NCBI RefSeq assembly: GCF_902459465.1
Contig: NC_047080.1
Span: 10,452,866 to 10,516,865 of the forward strand
Origin: Asterias rubens
Lineage: Eukaryota > Echinodermata > Asteroidea > Forcipulatida > Asteriidae
Length of the DNA: 64,000 nt
Reading direction: 5' to 3'
Shown here: one piece after another, positions 13,409-26,200 of the stretch
Position numbering within the stretch: the stretch's first letter is position 1
Layout: every line of letters starts with the position of its first letter
Notes under the pieces: model-generated
The model's input: the letters and a program-made list of their open reading frames with translations, nothing else
Told to the model about the DNA's origin: nothing
Database searches by the model: none
Program-made: the position numbers and the translations under genes

Positions 13409-13574
13409 GGGCCCAATTTCATAAAGCCTGTAAGCATACAAATTTGCTAAGTACAGAAAATCCTGATGCCATTCAGTTTTACGTTGTTGCAAATGGTGCC
13501 CCACTCATGTTTTGCTAAGCAAAGAACATTGCCAAGTAGTACTTTCTGCTTAACAGCTTAATGAAATTGGGCCC
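13409..13574. repeat. Foldback element, GGGCCCAATTTC family
   Basis: GGGCCCAATTTCATAAAGC at the left is matched by GCTTAATGAAATTGGGCCC at the right, with the CTAAGCAAA stem typical of the family. Confidence 0.7.
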
Positions 13575-14084
13575 CTGTAACCTTTGTTTACAAAATGAGT
13601 GACCGTGTACCTTCAAGGGTCTTTCTGGCAGGCAAGATACTGCACTGGCCATCTGGGAAGTTTTACGTTTGGTGCCATAACTTCCACACAAATTCAGGAG
13701 TTATACAAGTAAAAGCTGCACTTATTTTGAGAGGTGCCTCCTTTCTTCAAATAAAAAATTAATCAAAATCAGACAGTGCAATCTCAAAATAATAAATGAT
13801 TTCATATTTTCTTTCACTGTGCTGTGTACAAATCGTGCCTGCAGAAAGCCCATGCTCTGTGGCTCTTTTGTAAACATGGGATGTCATATTATGTCACATG
13901 ATCTTTTCATTCGAACCTTAAAGCCTGTCGAGCATTCCTTCTTAATGTCCAGGAGGTTGGCATGGTAACACTCCCAATGAATTTAAGGAAATTTAAAATA
14001 CTTCAAAATGAGCAAACAAACCTGATTGGTGGAATGGAGTAAGTTAGAACCTTTCAATCAGATTACAAATGGCATAAATAACCT

Positions 14085-14451
14085 TTAAGGCACTGGACAC
14101 TATTGGTAATTACTCAAAATAATTATTAGCATAAAAACTTACTTGCCAACGAGCAATGGAGAGCTGTTGATAGTATAACACATTGTGAGAAACGGCTCCC
14201 TCTGAAGTAAAGAAAGTTTTCTTTGAAGTTTTCAAGAAAGAAGTAATTTTCCTCTTACATTTTTTTTCAAGACCTCTAAATTAGATTTTGAGGTCTCAAA
14301 ATCAAGCATCTGAAAGCACACAACTTCATTATTATCTTGACGACCACTTAAGTTCACATTTTCACAGGTTTGTTATTTTGTGCATATGTTGAGATACACC
14401 AAGTGAGAAGACTGGTCTTTGACAATTACCAAAGATGTCCAGTGTCTTTAA
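14085..14451 (-). mobile_element. TTAA-flanked MITE, copy 2
   Basis: Same family in reverse orientation: opens TTAAGGCACTGGACACTATT and closes with GTCCAGTGTCTTTAA. The interior matches the other copies in reverse complement. It is intergenic. Confidence 0.8.
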
Positions 14452-14793
14452 AGCCTACTTGATAATTTGGTTGATTATTGGTAATAACTAAATGAAAGTG
14501 TAGCAATAATTCTTCTTGCCTGAACATTGTCTCGCGTGACATGGCCCTAAATTTGCAAGACCCGTTATCACATTATGTTAGGGTTACCCTACCCTGTATT
14601 TAAATCAAAAACAAAAACAGTGCGTGGTCAAACCATTAATAATATCTTTTGCTCATTAAAAAATAGGTTGATTGAAACTTAATCAACTGGTCAATCAATC
14701 AATAAATCAATCAATATTTAGTTTAAATCAGCCTGATTCAAAAAGCATTCCATTTTGCAGCGACATGAAAAGAAAGACTCATGTTTTTTATCT

Positions 14794-14976
14794 GGGGCCG
14801 CGTTTCATAAAGATGTTTAGCAGAAAATTTTGCTAAGCCAAGGAAATGAGTGGGTTACCGGTCACAGCACTGGTAATGTACAGTACTTTGGTTGGTACGC
14901 TATTTTTGCTAAGCAAGAGTTTTTTTGTGCTTAGCAAATTTTTGTGCTTGATACACGCTTTATAAAGTTGGGCCCT
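14794..14976. repeat. Foldback element, GGGCCCAATTTC family
   Basis: GGGGCCGCGTTTCATAAAG at the left, CTTTATAAAGTTGGGCCC at the right, plus the GGTAACCCACTC-like core shared with other copies. Confidence 0.65.
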
Positions 14977-16709
14977 GGCAGTTTTCCGCTATACGCATAC
15001 ATGTTATACCTCTCGTTTATAGGCCCCATTGATTTATACACTCAAGTCACTTATGGCAATGTAACTCAGATGACAGAGAATTTAACTCAAATCTTAAAAT
15101 GACTGCTTACTTTCTTTAAGAGACCCCCACATTAACAAACTGCTTAGCAGACAAACATCACTTCCAAATTGATCATCTTAGATTCCATAACAGAAATTCC
15201 AAGGAATAGGCTTAAATGCACTTAACATGACAGTTTCCTTCAGAAATTAAATTGCATGTCAATCATTTTGCAGAGTGCCATTGCACATCAACATACAAAT
15301 CACTGCATTTCAACTTGTAAGCACGGTTTTTCATGCTAAGCGGGTTTAACTGAGAAGCCAGTCATGTACTGTAGATTGTGGTATATCATGGTATATGTTC
15401 ATCGACAGATAAACTATTTTTGATGCTAAAACAGCTTTTGCAGTTTGCTTGTGCTAAACCGGGGCCCATTTTCATAGAGCTGCTTATGCAGAAAATAATT
15501 GCTTAAAAAGTTTCTGCTAACCTTTCCATCGACTAACTAATTTCTTGTACATTATTGGCTCACTACCATAGTAATTAGTCAAAGATAATTTTATTGTGTT
15601 TTATTTTATTCCGAAACCAACACAAACACCATAACCCTGGGTAGGATGTGTTTGTATGTGAGATATTCACCAAGTTGTCCGACATGTGAACAACGTGTTT
15701 TACACACAGAAAAGGGATGTGCATGCCGTGTGATCACGTACACACTGACATTATTTGGGTCATCGTGAAACCTGAATGTTTGACCTACATGTACGTTTAC
15801 TCTCTTCTATCGCAATGTATTACATGCATCTTTGGGGATGTGTGGCTCTTAATAAAAAAGAAAATTAGTGAGCTACATATATACACTCCTTCCTGTCATA
15901 CTCAATAACTTGTTATTTTTTAGAACATCATCACGTCAGTGCCAAAACAGCGCATCTCCTACAATAGCACTTACTGTATGTTTCATGCAAATTGAAATTG
16001 TCAAAAACATTGTACCTAACTTAAAATAGCCATGGCCAATTTCACAATTGATCTTAACTGCAAATCAATTGTAGTGTGATGTCACAATGCAAATCACTAT
16101 GGTAATACTGACTATTTGTCTTGCGATGAATTTTATTGCTTGGTGAAATCGAGCCGAGGGTGTACACACAAAACAAGAATGCGCCGAGACACAATGTTTT
16201 GCAGGGAGAATTTCCGCGTGCCATTTTTTGCAAAAATGAGATACAACTTTTTGGTACTGACGTGACGATATGTGTCTCTCCGTGAAATTGGTGACAATGA
16301 GTCATGAGTAGTTTCTGTGACTTGATGAAGGCAGTAGAGGGAGACAGTAGAGGGGGGGGGGTGGTTCTCGTCAGTAGACGGGGATGTTCTCGTCACTGCT
16401 TTGATCAGGAATACTGACATCTGTCACGCCACTCATCCTGAAAGGCCTCTCTTAGTCATGATATTTTGTTGCCGCAGCCCTGCTTCCGTTGTCTTGTTCT
16501 GAGATAAATGAAAAAAGAAAAACCGAATAAGATCAGAGTTAGGATTGGGTTTCTTAAAATTACAGTCTTAAGGGCCTGGCCAAATTTTATAAAGCTAAAA
16601 ATACTGCTTGTCAAATTTCATTGCTGAGCAAAATTTAAATGGGCACCAGTCACGACAACGTAAACTTAAGGTATCTTTGGTTGGTAACCTGTTTCTGTTA
16701 AGCAATTCC

Positions 16710-17172
16710 TTTCTAAAATAACAAATCTGTAATAATTTGGACTCAACTGGTCAAAGAAGTTGGATGAAAATAATCAAAGGAAAAACACCCATGTTTCACA
16801 AATTCGTACGCTTTCAGATGCCTAATAGGCTTCAGGCCTGAAGTCATTTAATACTTGTGTGAGAAATTACCTTTTTCTCTAAAACTTTGTTACTTCAGGG
16901 GGAGCAATTTCGCACAATGATTTATACTAAAAGTATCAACAGCTCTCCGTTGCTCGTTATAAAATATTTTGAGTTATTATCAAAAGTGTCCTGCCGTCGA
17001 TTTCACAAAACTCTTCCTAACTTAAGACTTATCTTAGGACTAAGGACGAGTCCCAATCCTGCACTGTAGCATGGGGACCTTACGATTAATCCTAAGTTAA
17101 GACGAGTCACTCTTCCTAACTCGAGATAAGACGAGTCATAACTTCTTGTGAAATCGACCCCAGTGCCTTTAC
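16710..17172 (+). mobile_element. MITE copy with a foldback element nested in its 3' end
   Basis: A diverged copy (interior from about AACAAATCTGTAATAATTTG onward). Its closing inverted repeat is split: GTGTCCTGCC is followed by a 150-bp palindrome (16995-17163), and GTGCCTTTA resumes after it. The left end is missing, fused to another repeat. Confidence 0.6.
16995..17163. repeat. Foldback element, TTTCACAAAGAGTTAGGA family, nested in a MITE
   Basis: GTCGATTTCACAAAACTCTT at the left, CTTGTGAAATCGACCCC at the right, with TAAGTTAGGA/TCCTAACTTA inverted units inside. It interrupts the MITE right end. Confidence 0.7.
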
Positions 17173-17220
17173 TATAATTTATTTTTGGAGATGAATAGGG
17201 TAAAAGGAAGGCCTGATTAA

Positions 17221-20200
17221 TCACCTTGCTTCTGTTCTGGCATTGGTATACTCAAACCAGAGCACATTAGGAATGAGAGTGGAGTCACGCAGCATCAACA
17301 TCTCAGATATTCTCCAGGAGACGACTTGTGGGTAAAGAGGGGTCAGGAAAATCTTAAAAGAAATCACAAAGACATAAAATAGTAATACCAATAATAAAAT
17401 ATGTAGGATTTGAGGCATTGCATGGTGAGGTATCAATGTATATTTGGTTTGCGGTAACACCATGTGTGTATCTACTTGCCAGGTAGAGTCTCCTGACGAT
17501 GACTAGAGCAAGCTAGTCGAAATGTTGAGACCAATTTAAGAACTGACTCCGCGGTAGTACAGTTAATCACGATCCTATAAGCCTAAGTAGTAGTCCCAGC
17601 CTATTTTCTATACCATCTGCCCTGGTAATAGTTAAAAAGCAGGACAGTTCTTTTCGGAACTGAGAAGTCTCCCGAACCCCAAAACATCTACTCTGCGGTA
17701 GTAGAATTAACCAAGACAGTTCTCTAAGAACAAACTCTACCTGGCAAGTAGATACACACGTGGTGTTATTGCAAACCAAATGTACAATAATAACATAGCA
17801 TTTATAAAGCACTTTTGCCAATGGTTTCAATGAGGCAGTAATTACAGAGAGGAAACCGTGTATAAATTCTACAGGATACTTATAATTAAAAAACAGGTAG
17901 AAGTTTACGTTTGATCTGACGAATAGAGTTAAGAGCACCGGACTCAAGCTCTGGTGTTTCTGATCAGCAGAGTGTGGGCTTGAGTCCCAGCCGTGACACT
18001 TGTGCCCTTCTGCCAGACACTTTACCAGTGACGCTTTGTCCTTCAGTTTGGACCTGGACTAAAGCTAATGGTCCCGAGTGTTGTGTAACACATGAAAGAA
18101 CCCAGTGCACGAAAAATGAAAGGGTTCGCCCCAGTGTTCCAGGGGTTGATTTCACAAAGAGTTAGGACTAGCCTAGGAGATATACAAATTGCATGGATAG
18201 TCCTAAGTTAGAGGACAAGTAACTGGTCCTAACTCGAGATAAGACTAGTCCTAACTCTTTGTGAAATCCACCCCTGGTTTGATTGGCTGCATATTGTGCC
18301 ACAGCACCTTGTAAAACTATTATATGGTGCTATGTAAAAGGAGGTCTCATAATTCAACCCTAGGCCCACATACCTTGCAGGAAACACTGTATGTTAAAGT
18401 GCCTTGAGCGTCACTGAGTGACCGAAAATGAGCGCTATATAAAAAGCCACTATTATTATTCTTCACTCACCTCATTAAAAGCAAACCAAGGCACTGCCAA
18501 TATGGTCCCAAGTAATGCTCCGCATACAACCTGTCTTACAGTGTGGTAGGCAAGATACACTCTGCAATCACAATATCAAAGACATTCTGTCATGTTGGTT
18601 TCATCCATGATGATCCAAGAAGTATAGTAGTTAGTATCCAGTGTGTCTTACAAAAACAACTTCATAAGGCGCCAGAGTCGCACAGAACCAACTAGATAAG
18701 GAGCAACTCTAGGTCGACCTAAATGAAATTTGATTTCAGACAGGTGAACTTAACATTTACATTGGCATGGCTCATGAGTCATGATAAGATCAACGATTGA
18801 AACCAGGGCGCTCCAGTGTCGTTCCAATCGACTTCAACAGTTGATCTTTCGACTTATAGCGCGTCCAGTGGCCCCTAACTGTTTCAGACATCTAACTTTT
18901 CACGTACTTAACTCAGAATTTGGTTCGGCGCGACTCTGAAATGGGTGTTAAAGACACTGGACACTATTGGTAATTGTCAAAGACAAGTCTTCTCACTTGG
19001 TGTATCTCAACATAAAATAACAAACCTGTAAGAGTTTGAGCTCAATTGGTCGTCGAAATTGCGAGATAATGATGAAAGAAAAACACCCTTGTCACACAAA
19101 GTTGTGTGCTTTCAGAGGCTTGATTTCGAGACCTCAAAATCTAAATCCGAGGTCTCAAAATCAAATTTGTGGAAAATAACATTACATGTACTTCAGAGGG
19201 AGCCATTTCTCACTATGTATTATACTATCAACAGCTTTCCATTACTCGTTACCAAGTCAGTTTTCATGCAAACAATTTGTTTGAGTTATTACCAATAGTG
19301 TCCACTGCCTTTAAGACTCACTTTGATGCAGTGGGGAAGGACTCTGACAGCAAGGACTTGACTAAAGCACTGGGTTCTTACCTGCTAAAACTAACAATCA
19401 GTGCTAACATTGTTGCTCCAATGGCTAGGCAATGTTTCCACGCTAACTCTAGTAGACTACTGGAGCTATGCTGCTGTAGTCCTAGCCTGAAAAGCAACAA
19501 GAATCACAGTGTCAGTACAGTCGTCAACTTGAAAGATAAATTGTTCATGGCCTCACGTTTTGACCAAAGTCTTTTCTTAGCCTTTGAGAAAGATATCAAA
19601 TATTAAACAACAACTTTAACTTAAGGCATCGCTCCAGAAGTGTAGCTTCAACACTGCATCCTGGGAGGAGCAGGCAGGAGATCGAGCCTCATGGAGGCAA
19701 CCATTGCACAGAGGCACTGCTAGCTTTGAAACGAATCGTCAAGCTCATGCAACTGCTAAGCGACATCTGAGAAAGGAGAGGGAACGTGAGAGACATCTCC
19801 ATGGTCTAACCCTCCCTATAACTACAACCTGTAACATCTGCTTGAGAGTAAGTGGCTTACGGATCGAACTTTTTAGTCATCGACGGAGCCACCATAGGCA
19901 CAAACTACCACAACCCTAATCACTTTGTTTACCTATGAAGAACATCTTCCTCGACATCGAGGGATTGCCTTTTAATATCAACGCCCAAAAATCCTTTTCC
20001 TCAATTCTGTCATTTGTAATGGCTGAATTTAAACGTTGAGCGGACTTACCTAATGTAAATAAAGAGGACAGTGTAGACTGCAAAGAACCACATGAACTGG
20101 GAATGACTCGATGGCATGCCATACTCTGAGAAGAGTAACTCCTGATTACCTGTAATACAAATATAGAAACAATATCAGATTGCAAGGTAAAGCTGACATA

Positions 20201-23200
20201 CAAACATTTTGTAAACCAAATGCAAAAACTGCAGTCTTGTGGTAGAAGGTAATAATCAACACTTTGTTTATCTGTCTGTTCTTAAAGGTACTGGACACTG
20301 GACACCTTTAGGTACAATAATTGTCAAAGACCAGTATTCGCACTTGTTGTTTCCCATGCATAAAATAACAAATCTGTGAAACTTTGGACTCAATTGATCA
20401 TTGAAGATGCAAGAGAATAATGACAGAAAAACACCCTTGTTGCACAATTGTTTGTGCTTTCAGATGCCTAATAAAAGGCTTCAGGCCTAAAGTCTTTTGA
20501 TATTTGAGTGAGAAATTACCTCTTTCTCAAAAACTACATTACTTCAGACTAGAGGGAGCAGTTTCTCACACTGTTTTATACTATCAACAGTTCTCCATTG
20601 CTTATTACCAAGTAAGTTGTTATGCTAACAATTTCCAGTGCCTTTAATTGGTGTATTTACTGACAAATATTCTTGAGAGTGGAGAGTTTTTTCAAGAAGA
20701 AGAAACGATGATATTTACCTCTGGCTGGTCTTGGTTCCTTGATGATATGTTTAGTAATCCAGTTGACCATCTCATTAAATAAGATTCCGCACAAGAATGT
20801 TACCTGATCAACAAGAAAAAAAACACACAAAAATTGAAAATAACTATCTCTCCTGTTGTAGGCAGCAAAAGTTTTAATTGCCACTCATTTTTAGAGTGAA
20901 TACCAAAACGTATACCTTCCCTTTAAAGACACTGGGCACCTTTGGTAATTGTCAAAGACCAGTCTCATTTCATTTCATTTCATTTGTCACAGGAAATTGT
21001 GTGCTTTCAGATGCTCGATTTCGGGACCTCAAAATCTAATTCTGAGGCCTCAAAATCAAATTCGTGGAAAATTACGTCTGTCTCGAAAAGTTTGTTACTT
21101 CAGTGGGAGCCGTTTCTCACTAAGTTTTATGTTAGTAACAGCTCCCCATTACTCGTTACCAAATAAGTTTTTATGCTAATAATTATTTCGAGTAATTACT
21201 AATAGTGTCCACTGCCTTTAAACAGATCAAAAGACGTTTCTCAAGATGTAATATAAGACTTGATGACAGCAATGATGGCTGCTTGGCAATTACAAGACTT
21301 TTACCGTCACAGCGCCTAGAGAAATATTCCCGTCAGATATTTTGATTCTCTAATGGATTTTTGGCTCCATGAGGGAAGACGATTCTTTCCCGCTTCAATA
21401 TTTACCTTCCAGGGCCCAATATCATAAAGCTGTTAAGCAGATAAAGCTGCTAACAAATATCTTGACTAAGCAAGAATTACCAGGGTACCAGTCCCAGCAA
21501 TGGTAACTGTATGGTACTCAGCTGGTAAACTATTTTTTTTTTAAAGCAAGATATTTTTGTGTTGAACAAGTTTTTGTGCTTACACGCTTTATGAAATTGG
21601 GCTCAGGGCCCAATTTTATAGAGCTGCTTGAAGCAAAAAGTAGCTAAGCACAAAAAATGTTGCTTACCAGAAACTGGTTACCAGCCAAAATTCCATTTGG
21701 TTTACATTGTTGCAGCTGGTGCCCCACTCATTAATTGATTAGCAAACAAATTTGCTAAGCAGTAATTTCTGCTTAACAGCTTCATGAAATGAGGCCCATG
21801 TTGTTACATTAAGTGATCAAATCTTACCGTATGCAATTCCCTTCTGAAGAGAATTAATGTTGCAAAACTAACTAGAATGATGACAGGTGATAGGCTGATG
21901 TAAGCTAAGGCCTTGCCGATGATGTCACCTGTACAGTAAACAAAATAAATAAACAAATAAGATACATGTAGTTTATAGAAATGACAACTCATGCCTGTAA
22001 TGCCTCGTTTTTTAAAAGAACAAAAGCACCAAGGCATTTTCTCTTTGGTAAAGGGCAACCTATGTGTAAATTGTAAGTTATTACTGTCGCATTTCGAGGG
22101 CACCAAGAAAATGACATGAGGGCATGGAGGCAATCACCTTTGTTGCCTCTGTGAAGTATTAGACCTGACAACCAAACTGTTTTTGAGTCTATGGAATATA
22201 AATAATTTAAAAAAGCTTTTAAAAGCAACTTCGTTATAAATGCAGAAAAATCTTATGATATTTCCAATGGGTTTATCAGCCCTACATTAAAAACAGATGT
22301 GACTGTTTACCTGTGCGATACAAAGCAATAATGCTTGCTTAATGCTTGGTGGATTTGGATATATATTCTCACTGCTCTTATTAGAGACAAACAAGAAGAA
22401 AGAAAACAAGGAATAAATTTCAGTTTGAGATGTGGGAGGCAAACCCAAGAGAATTATTCCAGGGAAAACCAACGCAGTCAAGTAGGGACTGACAACCCAA
22501 TCCACATAGTGCCCCCGGTGGGATTCAAACCGGAGTCCCAGAGGTGGAAGGCGATGCAAGACAGCACTACACCAACCTGACCGACAACCTGAAGTTGGGC
22601 CTACAGGGATTGGTTTCTAGGGGTCCTCTAGGGATGCCCCACCCCCACCCAAACTCCTATAATTGTTAAAGGCAGTGGACACTATTGGTATTTGTCAAAG
22701 ACTAGCCTCCACAGTTGGTGTATCTCAACACATGCATAAATTAACAAACCCGTGAAAATTTGAGCTCAATCGGTCATCGAAGTTGTGAGATAATAAGGAA
22801 AGAAAAAAAAACCCTTGCAACACGAAGTTGTGTGCGTTTGGATGGTTGATTTCGAGACCTCAAGTTCTAAACTTGAGGTCTCAAAATCAAATTCGTGGAT
22901 TATTACCCCTTTCTCTAAAACTATGGCACTGTAGAGGGAGCCATTTCTCACAATGTTTTATACCATCAACCTCTCCCCATTACTTGTCACCAAGAAAGGT
23001 TTTATGCTAATAATTATTTTGAGTAATTACCAATAGTGTCCACTGCCTTTAAGGGCAATCCAGTTTCAGTTCTGTAAAGTAAAGAGATAAGTGATAAGGC
23101 TCAATGCTGGGATGACAGCCTAACCTATTTAATTTGGTTTAAGTACCCTCACCTTCTAGGCCATGGTGATATTTGATTTGATTGACACTTTATAAACAGT

Positions 23201-26200
23201 CATTCATAAATACCCCAGACAGTTTCTCTACTCCTATTGGTGGAGAGCGCGTCACGTCGACGTGTTTAAACGCTTCATAATGACCAGTGTTTATAACCGG
23301 CTGGCTTCCGCGTGTCAGGCGCGCAAGATTATCACGCGGAACGCAATTCATAGCTGTTAGTAACAGCGCATAATCTACCTCTAAGCGCGCGCGCCTAATC
23401 TATTTCTAAGTGCGCGCGCGTACACACAACCCACACGCAACAGACTCTTCACAAAGTTTCTGAAAAAAATATTTCAAACCTCGAATTTTCAACTGTCAAA
23501 GTGTCTGTAATTGTATTTGTTGATGTTTTTTAATTAAAGGGCATTTATGAATGGGAATAAAAGAGTAGTGACTCGTTCGTAAACGTCCGTTTAAAACCTT
23601 GCAGGATCGTTGCCGTGCGCTAAATGCCCTCGCCTTCGGCTCAGGCCTTTATCACACGGCAATTCAAACTCGTAAGAACTCGTCGCTACCCTTTTATTCT
23701 CTTTTTTTACAGCCAGGCTCTGGGAAATTTTCCATGTAATCCTACATGTATGGTCGTTCTGTTTTAATTCAAAGAAATTATTTTGAACGAGTTTGCCTTT
23801 CCAATACAAACTTTAAATTCTAGCCCCGAATTTGTAAATATTTGTTTTATTTTCGAATTACCATTCTGAGCTTTTGTGGCACTAACATCAACATCTTATA
23901 ACCACGGAGGGAGAAAGCAAACAACAAGACTCCAGTTGCATTTTTATGACATTCAAGACTTGAAGGGGCACAGCAATTTTCCTGTTGTAAAGGGCACTTC
24001 TGTGAGGGAAAACTAAACTTTGTATTGAACTTTGAAAGGGGCACCAAAGCAAAAGCGCAGGGCATCACGGCAGTTGCCACGGGTGCCGTGGGTTACTCCA
24101 GGGCCTTAACATACTGTATTGCCCCAGGTCTTGGGCAGATTTTCACAAAGAGCTGAAATTGATATTTACTGCAAATAAATCGCAGTTGCTAAGTAAAGTG
24201 TGATGTCACAACACAAATCACTATGGTAATACTAACAATTTGTCTTGCGATGAATTGTAATGCTTCGTGCAATCGAGCCCAGGAATTTCATCTTTGAACA
24301 TGTTGAAAGGGCAAGGCCATTTTCATTTTGCAAAGGGCACTTCGATTGGAAAATCATAAAGTCAGTGAAAAACTTTAATTCCAGGCCTGCGGTCTACATC
24401 TCTAAACCTCATGTGGAAAGTCTGACTCATAATAAGACAAACTATTTTTTACTTAATGGATCGAGTCCAGCATGTGGTTTGGCATTTCTAGGCAATCATC
24501 AAGAAAGCCTTGCAGACAGTTTCTAGACAAGCATGACTGACTGATTGCTATGGAGGGTTGACACAAGTGTTTTAGACATTACTCAGGGAGGCTTTTAGTG
24601 TCGCCACCACTTCTTTACTCCAGAGATCAAAGCCAGAATATTTCCCTCATTATCAAATACTTGGAAAATATAAAACGAAAACATATTTCATGTCTGGACT
24701 TTTTGTATTGAGCATAGAAGATTTGAAATTTAAGCGTCTCTAAAACTATCATGGTGTTTTTTTTTGGAAAGGTACAAAGTAAATAGCTTTCACATGTGGA
24801 ATTCTCTTATCATTGAAAATTAAGTGACTCGCAGAATTTTTTTTTTTTATGTGCATTCTTTACAAGTGTATATTTCACAATGTCTATTTTGATTCTGATG
24901 AAGAAGCCCAATCAATGCACTTAAAAAGACATTTTGACACGAACGTTGAGCCATCCTTTAGGGATCATTCTAACAGAAAAGCTTGGAAATTAAATAAACA
25001 AAATGTCTTGGGAAAACGTTCGCAAGGTATCTTTACATCCCATAAGCACAGTAATGATTCATCTGAACTTAACACCCCCCCCCCCCCCCGACGTGATCTA
25101 CAGGCACCATCCGTCAGTCAAGATCAAGTTCTACTTGGACCAATTGCTAAAAGCTCCGTTCAAGACACGGTAAACCATGATGCTTGTTACCATTAGATGA
25201 TTAAAGATGAACTAACTCAAGAAAAGGGTGTGTCTCGAGGATAGATGACTTAAAGACACTGAGACTTTTGGTAATTGTCAAAGACCAGTCTTCTCACTTT
25301 GTGTATCTCAACATATGCATAAAATAACAAACCTGTGAAAATTTGAACTCAATTGGTCGTCGAAGTTGGGAGATAATAATGAAAGAAAAAACACCCCTGT
25401 CACACGAACTTGTGTGCTTTCAGATGCTTGATTTTGAGACCTCAAAATCTAATTTTAAGGTCTTGAAATCAAATTCGTGGAAAATTACTTCTTTCTCGAA
25501 AACTACATTACTTCCAAGGGAGCCGTTTCTCACAACGTTTTAATGTATCAACCTCTCTCCCCATTACTCGTTACCAAGAAAGGTTTTATGCTAATAATTA
25601 TTTTGAGTAACTATCAATAGTGTCAGCTGCCTTTAAAAAGATTGAGGGATTGTGAATATTGGAAATATATTTTATGTATAGATGAGAAATTTACAATCAT
25701 CACAACCTGTCTTAGGTACTATATACATAACGATTATTTGACATACAATGTTTTTTTTAAACTATGGTGCATTGTTGGCCCAAATTTCTGAAGGATTGCC
25801 AAAGTATGCTGAATGAACTTGGTCCTCGGAATTTTTTCTACTGGGTGTTTATCTTTGGCTTTAAAAGCCCTATTGTACAAACTGGGGCAATGCAAACAGT
25901 CTTTAAATAAATTGTGTATTTTGTGAGTTTGATCTGGAAGAGAAAAGGATAATAAATGTTGGTGCTCTCCCATCCAGTGACGTTGTATCTGTTGACTTGT
26001 AGTAAATTGAAAAAAGTATTGTATTAATTGGATTCCAATTATTGTAGCTGTGCTGTACTATTTCCACCGTTGTTATTATAAACATGGTGTTGATGGGAAA
26101 TAGTAAAAACCAGGAAATGTGACCCTTTAAGACCAAGTTGGTCTGTAGTGAAGGAAATATTTTCGAGATTTAGGATATTTTTGAAGATCCTTGTTTTACT

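Larger units (their letters stand above)
9891..17220. other. Gene-poor spacer between VARS1 and DOLPP1
   Basis: I see no exon series on either strand. It holds several foldback elements, one MITE copy, a SINE, and a more CpG-rich stretch at about 11440-11690 (GTTGCGCACGCGCACAAGTAC) that could be regulatory. The DOLPP1 3' UTR must lie at its right end. Confidence 0.5.

Noticed and set aside
19169-19606. 145-codon + strand frame
   Set aside because: It begins in a MITE and then reads antisense through DOLPP1 exon 5; the minus strand gives a conserved exon with correct splice sites.
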